Origin: Neofusicoccum parvum
Lineage: Eukaryota > Ascomycota > Dothideomycetes > Botryosphaeriales > Botryosphaeriaceae
DNA length: 64,000 nt
Reading direction: 5' to 3'
NCBI GenBank assembly: GCA_020912385.1
Contig: CP087207.1
Location: 2,480,001 to 2,544,000 of the forward strand
Part shown: positions 24,523-37,179 of the stretch, piece by piece
Numbering within the stretch: position 1 is the stretch's first letter
Layout of the letters: each line of letters starts with the position of its first letter
Program-made: the position numbers and the translations under genes
The notes under the pieces: generated by a model
Told to the model about the DNA's origin: nothing
The model's input: the letters and a program-made list of their open reading frames with translations, nothing else
The model's database searches: none

Positions 24523-27500
24523 ACGCTTCTCTCTTTTGTTGTCATGACGAATCAACGTTTCTGCTGGTTTGCAAAACCCCTTCGTTCTGCGTCAGTGCTG
24601 CAGAAAAAGAGGCTTCTAGACCTTACGCCTAAGGCATGCCACTGTCTCGGGTGATCCACATTGCTGGGGCTCAGGGACCTTCACTTTGCGTTCGGTGCAA
24701 CTTCAGGAGCCTGGACAGATCAGGTGTGCATCATCGGTCCGGATCTGGAATCAGTTGGACGGATGCGCTCTCCCCTCGGGGTGGAGCTCCCGCGGCCCCA
24801 TCGTCCCTTGGCTCAATTGCGCCGAGCTTTCAAAAAAGCTACCAAGGACGGAAGGCTGTCATATTGCTTTCCACATGGAATATATATTGCTATTCAAGGG
24901 TGAACCCTGACGCCTGCCGGGCTCGGACGCGCGGCTACTGAAAAAGGAGCCAATGAAGCCACCTTGATTTTCACGGGGCTAAGAGCACGCTCTTTTATCC
25001 GATAACAGTCCGCGCGGGCGTAAGAACGACCTCATCACAAATCACCCGCGCCGGCCCGTGGCTAGCGCAACTGCTATCGGTTTGCCGTCGGCGCCGTGGA
25101 CGCAGTGTGCTGGGACCTTTCGTCCTGCAACGCTTGAACCCGTCGGCAGTCCCGATGCTACCGGCACTTCGTCCGAGCCCTCTCGCTGGGCCTGATTGCG
25201 CAGGAGGCGCTTACGACATCGGCGGCACCATCTCCATAGCACCCCTTCATTTCCTGGAGCAATGGGTCTTTCTCCACTGTCTCCGGACATGTCCACCTGC
25301 GCTCTCGTCCGGAGGCATTATGGAGGAGATCATTAATTGTATGCATGATGGATGAAGGACGCATGGCCGGACGTTTGGCGAGGAGAGCCGACCCAAATAG
25401 GGAGTTGAACCATCACCGCCTTGCCGTAATGACGGGCACGACGTTCCGATAGGCGAGTTCGTATCTGCAAGTCATAGCATAGCATATTTATTTTAGCAAC
25501 GATCCAGCCATTGATTCGATGATGAGATGTAATAGACGTAATCTACAATCAAGCTTATGGCTTCGCCTCTTCCACCGTCTGTTCTTCCGACGTACTACCG
25601 TCGAGTAGGTCTACCATAATCGCCCCCCATCACCGGCGATATCGTGGTTTGATTAATGCAGCTGCACATCTCTTCTCGCTAGGGCGATATCCGAGACATG
25701 TTGAGCTTTGACAAGCTCACAGCCGGCATCCGATCTATAGCACCCATATTTACTAAAAAATGATTAGCTTAAAAAGTATAGCGCTGCTCAAACAGAACAA
25801 TGCGCATCGAACAACTGATTCGCGCATTTTGGCTACAATGACATGACCCTTCTCCAACGCTTGCCCTACCGTTTCCTTCTCTTTAGTTACGCTCTCTGGC
25901 CTTGGCAACAAGAGATATCCTGATTCCGCGATTGGAGATCCCAAATCTGGAGGTACGGCCCTTTCATAAACGTGTGTTTATCACCGTCTAGTCATTCCCG
26001 CAGCTGTACACCATTGTGAAAAATATCCTTGATCCTAAGGGACGTTATCTCAAAAGCTTGCAAAATCTGGTTTCTACCGTCTGGACTTATTCAGGAGTAC
26101 GGCAATGTATCCATGAGGGTTCTGCAGTCGAATTATCTAAAAGACTTAGTTATTCATCTGAAGCTTTTTCTTTTTTTTTTCCAGTAAAAAAAATACACTA
26201 AAAAACTTAACAAAGGAAATAGTAAAATAAATAGTTCCTTGTTAAAACAAAGATATTATTGTTTCAAATTGTTTGTCTAAGGAGAGGTGGCCCGATGGGC
26301 CACGATGGGATAATAACTGGGCTGAATGATGATCAAAGAGAATGCAAAACAGTTCCGCCCGTAGATTAAGCTTACAAGCTACAGCTTAATCCGTGAGAGC
26401 TCGGTCATTATTTAGAGCCACTTCGCTTTACCATTAGGCCTATATGTTCTACTAGTGCTTTTGCTAGAGGAAACACAACTGCTACAGATTATATGCCACC
26501 TCTTCAGGATCTTACTCCCCTATCCGCAGATGTGCGCCTCAGCATCTGCACAGCGTAATAGCATCAGCAAGTGTATCGACTGGCCATCGGCATAGTATCT
26601 GTCACTTCCCCCGCCAACCACTAACACACCGGTATAGAGGATGGGATTAAAAGTTTAATCGTGAGTATGGTTATCCGGACCGGGAGTGCCTTATCGGACA
26701 TAGCGTATGCTGATTTGAGTAACCATGATAAAATAGAGGTCTGCTGCCGCGACGCCTCGTTCGCAATCGGAATATTTATCTCCACCTTCTTTCTCTGCTC
26801 TTCACGCCTATCTAGTACTCTACGCCCCCCTACTCACTCTAATCGCTCCACTTCCACCCATTACGCTTACCTTATATCCGCGCATCTTTCTCAGTCTCAC
26901 ATTTTTACTCGTCTCCTTACCAACTACGTCTTTATGCTTACCTTCTTCATGTTTATCTCTACTCTCACCTCATAGTTATTAATGGTGTGAGAATATCGAG
27001 ATATCCCAGCGCTTCTGGCGCGTGAACATGGAAAATCATAGCTCGTGAATTGAGTGAATATGCGTCCCGAATCATCACCAAGTAGCATCATCCAGAAAAA
27101 GTTTAAGCCTGAAGGGGCACTCCGATTGAAAAATCAATCACAGAAGGAAACGAGTGCTTCTTTGAGTGCATTTATGCACCTCCACTAGGTCAATGCCTAG
27201 CTACAGCCTCGCATGGCCCGTGAAGTTAGAGATGTTCAAATCTCAGCGAGAAGCTCTGACTCCACCGACCGCAATATCTTGTTATCTCTTCTTTGATTCC
27301 CTTTTCACCCTCATGCATCCTCATGCCCCACGCTAACAATGAATCCCCATCAATGCGTAACTCGGGCATCGCCATTCTCGTCCGCATCCGCTTGCGTCAG
27401 GTCACCAACACCGCAACACTCCTTCCTTATTCTGCTTCTTAAACTTTAAAAACGCAATCAAGCCACACTGGCGATCTTCTCCTACGGGCCGGGACGAGCG

Positions 27501-29402
27501 ATACCTCAACGCAGGAAATAAGCTTCGTGGAAGATCTCCATCCGCTATTTCCCGCCGATCTTCATACGTAAGCGCGCACATGCAGGCACGAGAACAGCAG
27601 CCCAAGCGCCTCTGTTGCAATCCAAAGAAGCTCACATGCAGGTCGATCTGGAACCAACTTTATTTGAACATCAGAACTGCGTGGCCGGCGTTCGGGCTTG
27701 GGATTCGCCGGAGCTTTCCCCGCTCTGCATACTCTGCATGCTCGACAAAGGCGGATGCCGCGCCGAACGGCATGGGTGCGAAAAGAGCGAATTGGAAGAA
27801 GAGCAACGCGTGTTCCATTACCGGCCGAGAGACTAGCTCGCTTTCGTAGTGTCCCGTGAACCATATACATCAGCATTCAGATAACGGAAGACGAAACTCC
27901 GAGCGCCGCCACGCGTACACAACACCACGCTCTGTCCCTTGCAAGAGCTAGAACGGCAACGCAACCGACGTATATCGTATTCGGCAGCTGTTGCGGAAAG
28001 TCCGAAATCCTTGCCTGGTTACACAGGCATCTCTCCTTCGGGTGCCATGTACCCGTACATCCGATGCGTAGTGCCATGCCCAACCGCATCCGCAAACATC
28101 CGCATTGCCCTATTTGGTTGCGCCGATCGTCAGAGAACAGACCGACAACGCCGCAGTAGAGCCCGGCAGTTCCCGAACCATTTCTTTCCATCGGCAATGC
28201 GTCTCTTTCCCCCCCTTCACCTGGCCTTCCACGCCCCATATCGAACGAGCGTGAGCTATATTCATCCCTGCAAACTGTGGGTCCGGCAGTTTACTGGGAA
28301 TCGTCCACCTTTAGCCTCGGAAACCCTTGGACCACTCCTGGACCAGATTCTCGGATCCCACTGATCTGCTCCCCAACAGACCCCTCAGCTCCACCAATCC
28401 ATACGATCTTCCCCTTGCCCTCAGACTCCCGCGGCCTGATCGGCCCCTTCCCCTCCCTCCTTGTCTCCATCCCCTCCCCTGAAGGCAAATGCTGATACGC
28501 ACATACCGAACTCAGCTCACGCCGATCCCCACTCTCCGCACTCTTCCTCTATTTTTACTTTTGCAAGTCACTCCCATTTCGCGTCCATCCAATTGATTAG
28601 TAAACATGGAGAGAGGGTGGTTCGATGAATCTCGATCTGGCTCGTTGACGTTCTTTGACACCCCTGGACCAATTTAGCGACGCTTGCGCCAGAATTCACC
28701 CAAGCAAAACAGAAGAACCCATGAGTGAAGGTACTGCAAGAAGTCTGCAGTGGAAAAAAGCAACTTTGGTATCTGTGCAGCCGCTTTGCTTTCTTCGCCG
28801 CGACATCCTCTTCTTCGTCTGGCGTCTATCGCCATGCTGTGCAACTGATAAAGGAAAAAAAAAATAAAGAAAAGGAAACGCTGATGTACGTGGGTACTGT
28901 CCTTTACTGTACCGACAGTGGAGATGACAAGGAAAAGGTGATGATGAAACACTAAGGGTGATGTGTGTGTAGGTGTGTGTATAAACAACGGAACAGCAAG
29001 GAAAAAGCAGCGAGAGGAGTAGGTATGCACGCGCTCGGTGGAGAGATAAGAAAAACGAACCAAATCCAACAGATATCCACCCAATGTTACCCAACCTCCC
29101 ACGCCCTCTTAATTAGCGGCGTGAATCCTACCCACCAATATGCAGGAATTACTTTTTCTATTCCTTTTCCTCTTTCCCCGCCAACCTCCAGGTATTTTTG
29201 ATGCCCCCAAAACAACTTTTAACGCCGTGCCCCTGTGCACATGTGCTACGTGATAACGCAGCTGAACAAGACCGAAACTTAAGGAAATGCGGAATGATGG
29301 ATATCGATAGTCGGAGGAAATTAACGAAACGGAGGAGGGCGTGATTGAGCGGTGGATCCGCTTCAGGTTGCCCTCTGTGATGTTGTCTCTGATCGTCAGA
29401 GT
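24523..29402. other. Gene-free 4.9 kb with an AT-rich centre
   Basis: No supported gene. Between about 25.44 and 27.36 kb the DNA is AT-rich with stops in all frames and looks like a second RIP-type relic. An inverted pair ATTAAGCT / AGCTTAAT lies at about 26365-26391. The flanks (24.5-25.4 and 27.4-29.4 kb) have normal composition. Short frames there (for example 26661-26975 plus, 27562-27876 minus) lack motifs. Confidence 0.5.
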
Positions 29403-31034
29403 CTATGTGGAACCGGCCTGCCGGTGGGAAATCCGGACATTGAAGTCCCGTTGAAAGAAGATGCCGTAGCATTCACTGTGCCAAGGCTTGTACGGGTTGA
29501 TGGTCTCAATGTCGTAGCGTCTCAACAACTCGACGAAGACTTTGTTCAAATTCATCAACGCGATGGGTACGCCCAGACATCTGGTTGTTCCCCAGCCGAA
29601 GATGAGCTCGTGGACCTGCGTCATTTGCTTGAGACGCTCCTCGTCATCGATGAGCCAGCGTTCCGGCCTGAAGACCTCGGGATCCTCGCCAAAGACCGGG
29701 TTGCACTGGATGGTCCATGAGTTGATGCCAACGAAGGTGCCACCGGGGATAAAGTGGCCGTTGAACGAGTCGCCCTGGGGCGGAACGACTCTTTCGCGTA
29801 GTTGCGTGATGGGCGAGAATCGACGGAGACCTTCCTTGATAACGGCCTGCAGGTACGGTAGTTTTCGGGCTTCGTCGTCCCGGATGGGCGATGAGATTTT
29901 TCCAGCAGCGACGGCGTCATCGATCTCGCGGACCAGCCGCGAGTAGACGCGGGGGTTGGAGATGATGGCAAGCAAGCTTGCGCGCATGGCGGTGGCGGTA
30001 GTGTCAGATCCGGCAATGCTACAAGGGTCAGTGGCCAGAACAGGAAATTTTCGCTAATGCAAGGGCATACAGGGATATCGAGATCTCCATTTCGACCTCA
30101 TCTGGAGTGAGACCGCGCTTGAGAAAAGAGCCTAGCATGTCTTTCTTTGACTCGGCATTCGGGGCAAGGCGCTCGTTGATCACCTCGCGCGATATCTGGT
30201 CTCGGCATTAGAAGGGCCTATTCCAGGCGGGAAAAAAGAAAAACACGGAGGATCTCTCACCGCCATGATGGGACCAATGCCGATCTGGTCTCCCGCGGAC
30301 GGCACAATCACTTTCCGAATCCACGGAATGCCAGAAAGAAAGTAGTAGAGGCGGCTGAGCTCCACCATCACGGAGAACAGACCAACAATGGGCATCTGGA
30401 ACTCGACAGTCGTCTGGAACTCGAAGCTATCCTTGTCGGCTTCGACAAATCCCAGGGTCCTGCCGAAGCACAGCTGACTGATCATGTCCAGGGTCAGAAA
30501 CTGGATGCGCTTCGCAATGTCGAAGACCCTGGTGGAGCCGGGCGGCGAGACCCAGCGCTCTTCGATCTTGTCGATGAAATGGAGCAGGCGCTCGTCGACG
30601 GCGGCCTCGACGCCCTCGATGTCCTTGCCGGCGTAGCCGGCGTTCATCTGGTAGCGCAGCTTGTGGTGCTTCTGGACACCGCGCTCGGAGACGATGTTGG
30701 GGGCGTGCGGGTCGATTCTCATGCTGTCGTACCACGGGCCGCGGGTGTAGCGCGAGTGGGCGGAGAGAATGTGGCGGACGAAGTCGGGGTCGGTGGTGAG
30801 AAGGTGGTTGGGGCCAATGCGGGCCATGGGGCCGTACTGCCTGCTGACGTCGACGAAGGTGTAGGGCGAGCGGCCAGAGTTGACGACGCGGACGAGCCAC
30901 AGGCGCGTGTGGGCGGCCCACCAGGGCCCCGGGAAGTGAGCCAGCTGGCGGAAGCGCTTCGACGCGGCGTGGGCGGCGAAGTACAGGCCGAGCGCGCCCA
31001 CGGCAAGACACAGAAGAGTAGCGGCGCGCGCCAT
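29403..31034 (-). CDS. Cytochrome P450 monooxygenase 1
   Basis: Three exons (30261-31034, 30071-30195, 29403-30018), 504 residues. A membrane anchor (residues about 1-23, MARAATLLCLAVGAL) is followed by a proline-rich hinge, HFPGPWW. The I-helix oxygen-binding motif AGSDTT is at 302-307, the K-helix ExxR is in KEGLRRFSP, PERW follows, and the heme loop FGWGTTRCLG carries the ligand C447. All essential P450 features are therefore intact. The heme loop has Thr where many fungal P450s have Arg or Lys at the x positions, which is tolerated. An upstream in-frame ATG at 31166 would add 44 residues without hydrophobic character, so 31034 is preferred. It is head-to-head with an MFS gene 2 kb away. 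Substrate unknown. Confidence 0.9.
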
Positions 31035-33040
31035 GGAGTCGTGGCCGACGGCGAGCTCGTAGTGGCCGTGGTGACAGAAGTGTTGTTCAGCGGCATGGAG
31101 CCCGCGGAGCGCAGTCGAGGAGTTGTCGCTCGCTCGCAAGAGGCCTACACAGCCCCCATCAGACATCGCGGCCAAGGCTCAGGTCAGGCTCGGGCCCGCG
31201 GTGGGATCTGAGAGATTGAATGAGACCTTGTCCGGGATCGGCGAGGGTCAAATGCGCTGCACGATCGACACGCACTTACGTGAGCTTGCTGCGTAGGGCT
31301 GGCCGAATAGGGGGGGCTATTTGGAGCAAAGTTTGACGTGCATGGTCTCTGGCTGCCGCATCTGCCGTGCAGACGGAGGGCGGCGAGGAGCTAGGGGCGA
31401 TTGCGACTCTTATAAGTGGCTGGAAAGGGGCAGGTCGAGCCTGCCCTGTTAAATGCGACTTACTAAGTTGAGCAGGCCGCGGCACGATAGGGAAGCAGCG
31501 TGCGCCATGTGTGCGCCAGGCGCCATTGACGGTGGCGGAGAACGCGCTGATTTGGGGTGATGGCAAAATCCGCGAGCGCCGGGCGCCCTTCTAACAAGGA
31601 ACACCGCGCGCGCGTCACGTGCGCCGTGGCATCTGCCGGCCGGAGCTCTCCGCCGCGCCTGCGCCTGCGCCGCCGAAACGGACTGCGTGAAACGCGCGTG
31701 CGCCCGGCCATGGTTCCTCGTAAGGCGATCTGGTGATTATTGTTTGAGCAGGGCGATCGCCGGCCATTGAGCGGCAGGAGGCGCAAGCGAGACTCCGTGC
31801 GGGTGGCCGCGCGCGACGCTGACTGCCGGCCAGCGCTCCCCTTCGGCCTGCTCGCGTAGGGACGCTGTCCAGATCCAGCAGCGCCTGCGCACGGGCCGCC
31901 GCCGCCGCCGCCAATGGGCGCCGCCGCCCTGCGCTGCCTCCGGGTGGAGCTGCGCGCGTTCCCAGCCGCGCCGAGCGGGCAGACACGTCGTGCCGCAGTG
32001 ACGCATCGGCCGTCAGCACGCCGCCGGCCAGCGGAAGGCGCGGCGCCGTGCTCGTCCAGGCAGGCGCGCGCGGCAGCTGTTCCAATGGGCAGGCGGGCGC
32101 CTGCGCGCGCGAAGGGCAGCGGCCAGGGCGTCAGCGCCGGCGCCGGCGGCCCTTAAGTACGTGTGTCCAGCCCGTTCGGCCGCGGCCCTCCTGGGCCTGC
32201 GAGCCGCCGCGCGCCGATCCCGCCCTTGCCAGCGCGCCGCCAGCAGCTTCCGGCCTGCACGGCGGCGGTGGCGGGCGGATTTCCACCGCCCTCCCTGGGT
32301 GCGGAGACCCCGCACGCGCGTTTGGCCCGCGTGCGGCACAGACTGCGATTCTCCCTCTGCCACACGTGCCCCCTGCGTCTGCGGGGAGGTCCCCGCAGCC
32401 AGTTCCCCGGATCTCAGCCCTCGCACCCGCCTGCCCGCCTGCCCGCTTTGCACGACGGCGGATAAGCATAATCGTTTGGCACGAGGCAAGCTGCAGCGCT
32501 CGCCAGGCCCAAACGCCTGGCAAACCTTATCTGCGGCGCTCTAGCGCCAGTCTCGCCGCCAATGGCCCGCTCCGCCTCCCCTTTCGCCATCTTCGTCGCC
32601 GTCCGCACGACTCTTCTCCCTCAGCTCCGCGCCTCGTCTGCCGCTCAGCCCTGCGGGCCTGGGCAGGCGCAGGCTGACGGTCCGCAGCGCCAGGCTCGGC
32701 ATGCGGAAAACCAGACGGCGGAAAAGGCTGCGCTGAGCGGAAGCGGCTGGAAATCCGGTGCTGCCCCAATCCGGCTTTCGCCGCGCTGCCCGCACTCTTG
32801 ATTCGCCAGGAGTGCCGGCTGCCAAGGGAATCTGGGGAAGTGTGCTTGTTTTCGAGCTTCGACGCCGACCCTCACCCCATCTGCCCATTCCGCGTCGGAA
32901 CTGCTGCACCACATTGCCTATAACATATCTGCCCTGTTCATGTCCCAGCAGCCTGTCGCTCGACTGTCCGGGTTCCATTCCACTGCAAACCCGTCCTCCC
33001 CCAGCCCGCCCTTATCAACCGCAGCCCCCCACCGGCAGCC
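31035..33040. other. Divergent promoter region between P450 1 and the MFS transporter
   Basis: About 2 kb, very GC-rich between 31.6 and 32.7 kb. A TATAAG element on the minus strand at about 31411-31416 could serve the P450 if it has a long leader. Long frames on both strands are compositional shadows. I see no gene. Confidence 0.5.
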
Positions 33041-34770
33041 ATGGCCGACAAGAAGAGCGAGAACGCAGTCGAAGCCACCATGATTGACGACATCAAGGAC
33101 TCTGGGTCCGACAGGCAAAAGGACTTCATCCCAAACCAGAACTTCCAGGGCAAGACCGACGACGAGGTCAAGGAGCTGAAGAAGCGTCTTTTGCGGAAGG
33201 TGGACTACAGAGTGATGCCCATGCTCATCGTTCTCTTTCTGCTCAATATCCTGGATCGCAACAACTTCACCAATGCCCGCCTGGGTGGCCTCGAGGATGA
33301 CCTGGGACTGTCGGATCATCAGTACAACACGTGCTTGATGATCATGTACGTCGGCTACCTCCTCTTCCAGTTCCCCAGCAACCTTATTCTGTCCAACTTC
33401 CCTCGCCCGGGACTCTACCTTTCGGTTGCCGCCGTATTATGGGGTGCTATTTCGACTTGCATGGCTGCCACTCATACCTTCGGACAGGCTCTTGCCGTTC
33501 GGTTCTTCCTGGGTTTCGCTGAAGCCCCCTTCTTGTAAGAAGCCCCTTGATTTGAAACCACCACTGGCCAACAAGACTGACCATCTCGCAGCCCGGGTGC
33601 ACTACTCATGCTTTCCTCCTGGTACGCAAAGGACGAGCTCCCCTTCAGAATCGCCATCCTCTACGCCGGCAACACCATCTCCAACTGCTTTGGTGGCCTT
33701 ATCGCTGCGGGTGTCCTGGGTGGAATGAACGACGCTGCTGGTATCCACTCTTGGCGTTGGCTGTTCATCCTTGAAGGCTGCTTTACTATTGGTGTTGCCT
33801 TACTAGCCGGTCTGCTGTTGCCCAATTATCCGAAAGGTACGGTCAGCCTGCGTAACGAGTTGGAGATTTACTAATATGTTCTAGATGTCAAGTGGCTCAC
33901 CGACGAGGAGAGGGAATATGCCATCTGGCGTCTTTCGACCGAAGTTGCAGGCCAAGACGATGGAGAAGATGACAAGTCGGTTTGGTACGGTGGTCTTTTG
34001 GCACTCAAGGACCCCAAGGTCTACATGCTCATCTTGATCCAATTCTCGCTCAATACTGGCATGGCCTACGTAAGTGTAACACTGAGTGTTTGCTGCTTTC
34101 AAAAACTGATAGGCGTTGGCAGACCTACTTCTTCCCGTCAATCGTCAAGACTCTCGGCTACAACAAGGTCGTCACCTTGCTCTTGACCGCTCCTCCTTAT
34201 GCCTTTGCATTCTTCGGGTCTCTTGGTAACTCAATCCACGCCGGAAAGACTAATGAACGGGCTTTCCATATTGCTATACCGATGGCTATCAGCATGATTG
34301 GCAACGTTCTTTGCATCTCTCTCACGTCTACTGGCGGCCGCTATTTCGCTATGTACCTCATGACTTTGGGTGTTTACTCTGCATTCAACGTTGTCTATTC
34401 ATGGGTCTCAGCGACAGTAAGCGCCCCCTGAAATTCTGCCCCCCCTCCCTCTTCTTGGGTGCCCTATACTGACCATAACTACTAGATCCCTCGTCCCAGG
34501 TCAAAGCGTGCCGCTGCGCTTGCCATGGTCAACATCATGGGCAACTCAACCCATTTGTTCACCTCGTACCTGTACCCGGACTCTGACAAGCCACGCTATG
34601 CACGTGCGGGCATTACTCTTGCACTGTTCTGCGGTCTAGGTGGAGTATCAGCCATCGCCTTGCGCTATTGGTTGAGGCACGAGAACAGGAAGCTGGACCG
34701 TCTCGAGGGCACTGTTGGTGACGATGCGGAGAACCCGAATGCGAGGAAGGGTTTCAGATACATTATCTAG
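33041..34770 (+). CDS. MFS transporter, anion:cation symporter (allantoate/nicotinate permease-like) family
   Basis: Five exons (33041-33534, 33592-33836, 33885-34069, 34123-34416, 34486-34770), 500 residues; the phases close perfectly and introns are 48-69 bp. The family (DAL5/TNA1-like) imports carboxylates such as allantoate, nicotinate or pantothenate across the plasma membrane. Signatures: LLRKVDYRVMPMLIVLFLLN before and in TM1, LDRNNFTNARLGGLEDDLGL between TM1 and TM2, and RFFLGFAEAPFLPG in TM4; twelve hydrophobic segments can be counted. The N-terminus (about 55 residues) is hydrophilic. It shares a promoter region with P450 1, which suggests but does not prove co-regulation. Substrate unknown. 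Confidence 0.92.
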
Positions 34771-35398
34771 AGCGAGGCGTTTCATGTCACACACAACCCG
34801 ACTCTTGCAAAGTTTAAAGACGAGGTGATGTTGGAATATAGTTAGAACAAAACCCGCCGGAACACGTCGGTGGGTTAAGTATGAGCTACGCAGAAACGGT
34901 TTCCTTAGGGCTTGAAGCCACAACTGTCTCAAGCCATCGTTCCGCACAGACGAACGGCTACTGTGGAACTTACCTTTTGCGGTTAATGGCGGTCTGCTGA
35001 ATATCAAATCAATCAAGACGCCGAGTCCTCAGCGGCTCGCTCCCGTTCGTGGTGTTTCCCGGCGGCCGCTCCTTCGGATCCCCGCACTCTCGTATTGACC
35101 CCGTTCGCATGGATAAACTCTCGACGCCGCACGTGCTTAAACCCGCCGGGCCATGACGACGCATGTAATTGGTGGATCCTCGCAACTTCGCTGGCTTGCT
35201 GTCGCCATACTGGCTCTCGGGCAAGATGAGCGCGAGGCTCCGCAGCAATGCTAGCCCGAGCAGGAGGCTTTATCATGGCGTACAGCACGCGTGGAAGAAG
35301 CTTCCCGTTCCTGGGAATCTCACTCCAGTCTTACCTCGTATCATCCTTCAGAGAGGTGTATCGCCAAGGTTTTGTGCCGCAACCACTGCACCCGAACC
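34771..35398. other. Intergenic region MFS / acetylesterase
   Basis: About 630 bp with the 3' UTR of the transporter and the promoter of the CE12 gene. No gene seen. Confidence 0.55.
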
Positions 35399-36369
35399 AT
35401 GAGGCTTGCTCCCGCCGCCTTCCTGCTAGCCGTGGTAGCCGCGGCTGCGGAAGGAGCGCCGACGTCCAATCACGGACGCAGGCAGGACGACGGCACCACA
35501 CCCACAGTGTACCTTGCTGGCGATTCGACAATGGCGGAACAGGGAGGAAAGAACGGAACCGAAGGTATGGCACCCAAAAAAAAAAGAGCAATCGAACCCT
35601 CTCTCCCAACCCTCTCTCCCAGAGTCCCAACCCTCTCACACCCCACCCCCCACCCCCACCCCACTCCTCACCGCTAACCTCAGACCGCCAAGGCTGGGGC
35701 CACTACCTCCAGTACTCGCTCTCCATCCCGGTGGTCAACCGCGCCTTCGCGGGCCGCAGCGCGCGCTCCTTCACGGACCAGTCGCGGTTCGCGGCGATCG
35801 AGGCGCTGCTGCAGCCGGGCGACTTCGTGGTCGTCGAGTTCGGGCACAACGACGGCGGCGGCGCGCTGCTGGGCACGGCCAACTACACGGACAACGGGCG
35901 GCCGGCGTGCCCGGGCGAGGGCGACGAGACGTGCGCGTCGGTGCTCAACGGCACGGCCGTCACGGTGCACACGTACAACTGGTACCTGCTGCGCGCCGCC
36001 CGCAGCTTCCTGGCCAAGGGCGCCAGCGTCGTCGTCAGCTCCATGACCCCGACCAACCCGTGGGAGACCGGCGCGTTCGTCTACGACCCGCCGATCTTCG
36101 TGGGCTATGCGGAGGACGTGGCGGAGACGCTGGAGGCCGAGGAGGAGGAGTCCGCCTTTGTGAACCACGGGAGGTACGAGGCGGATGAGTTCGAGCGGCT
36201 GGGGAAGGACGTGGTGGACTCGTTCTTCTTGATGGACCACACGCACACGCAGCCCGAGGGCGCTGATGTAGCAGCGAAGGCATTTGTGAAGGGCTTGGCT
36301 TGTGGAGGGAGCTCGTTGTCAAGGTATATCGTCAATGCGACGGAAGACATCCCGGGGGTGTGTCTTTAG
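35399..36369 (+). CDS. Secreted rhamnogalacturonan acetylesterase (CE12, SGNH fold)
   Basis: Two exons (35399-35564, 35684-36369), 283 residues. The enzyme removes acetyl groups from the rhamnogalacturonan backbone of pectin outside the cell. A signal peptide (about 19 residues, MRLAPAAFLLAVVAAAAEG) is followed by the SGNH blocks: GDSTMA (nucleophile serine), the NRAFAGRSARSF region with the block II glycine, FGHNDGG (block III Asn), and the C-terminal DHTHTQPEGAD with the catalytic Asp-His pair. The intron is 119 bp, long for this window, and starts with an A-rich run before a C-rich tract (CCCCCAC units) next to its acceptor. The only good ATG is at 35399. Exon 2 is extremely GC-rich. Confidence 0.93.
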
Positions 36370-36787
36370 CGGTCGGAGGCTGAGGTGGGAAGCGGCGTGT
36401 CCTGCAGATACCTTGGCGTGAACTTGCACTCGGAGCATAAACCCCGAAATATTGTCATGGTTGCATCGCTGTCGGATTGGGGTGATGCAGGTGCCGGAAA
36501 TAAGAGTAGAGTGCATATGCGCGGCGTTGATTAGTGATATGCAGTCAGCCCGAGCTAATGCGCGTCTGCATATTCATGTGAAAACAAACTTTAGCGGGAG
36601 AGATCTGTAAGACCTAACAACGAAGGTTGGCGAGCGCCTGAGGCGGTGGGAGGTAGGCTCGGCCGAGGTGCTTGATCGACACGATGGAGACGTGGTCTCG
36701 ATTAGGGAACTTTCATTGCCACATGGCTTTCGGCGGACGAAACCCGGAGACTCGCCCTGAACAATGTGCATTCTGAGGTTTCGACCC

Positions 36788-36893
36788 ATCAGTCGGAAAT
36801 TCCGACGACGCACAGATAGGCGGCCCTTTGGATATGTTATACGTACCTTCCATGCTCGTCGCCGTGCTGCCGGCGGAGATTTCCGACTGATTA
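36788..36893. repeat. Inverted repeat, about 106 bp, MITE-like
   Basis: Left arm ATCAGTCGGAAATTCCG (from about 36788) and right arm CGGAGATTTCCGACTGAT (ending about 36893) are inverted copies, 16 of 17 to 18 positions matching with one inserted base. The arms contain CGG-N5-CCG and CGG-N6-CCG, so they could alternatively be binding sites of a Zn2Cys6 factor. No target-site duplication is clear. Confidence 0.6.
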
Positions 36894-37093
36894 CATATGC
36901 AAATTCGCGGCGAAGTTTCTCTGCAAGAGCGGTCAGAGGTTTCCATGCTCAAGCTGGACAATGATGGTCTATCTGATACCGACAGGGTTTCAATCCACTG
37001 CATCAGAGTGTTTCGAAACCGCAGCAGCTCCACGATTCAATTTACACGAAAACAAATCGGCACCAGACATTGGGAGCCCTTGTGTAGTCAGCC

Positions 37094-37179
37094 TGGGTGG
37101 TTGACGCATTCATCCGGTCGAGTTTGATACTGATCTTAACACACGTTTGCATGATGTGCCGCAATGCTCCGAGCCGACT
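37094..37179. repeat. Degenerate copy of the AGTTGAAGC TIR element
   Basis: GGTTGACGCATTCATCCGG at 37099-37117 matches the terminal repeat of the elements at 55.4 and 58.7 kb in 17 of 19 positions. About 60 bp further on, GCAATGCTCC is a weak match to the opposite end at the expected distance. The left end is convincing, the right end is not. Confidence 0.4.

Noticed and set aside
26360..26440. Small inverted repeat that might be part of a tRNA-derived SINE
   Set aside because: No A/B box pair and no second copy were seen.
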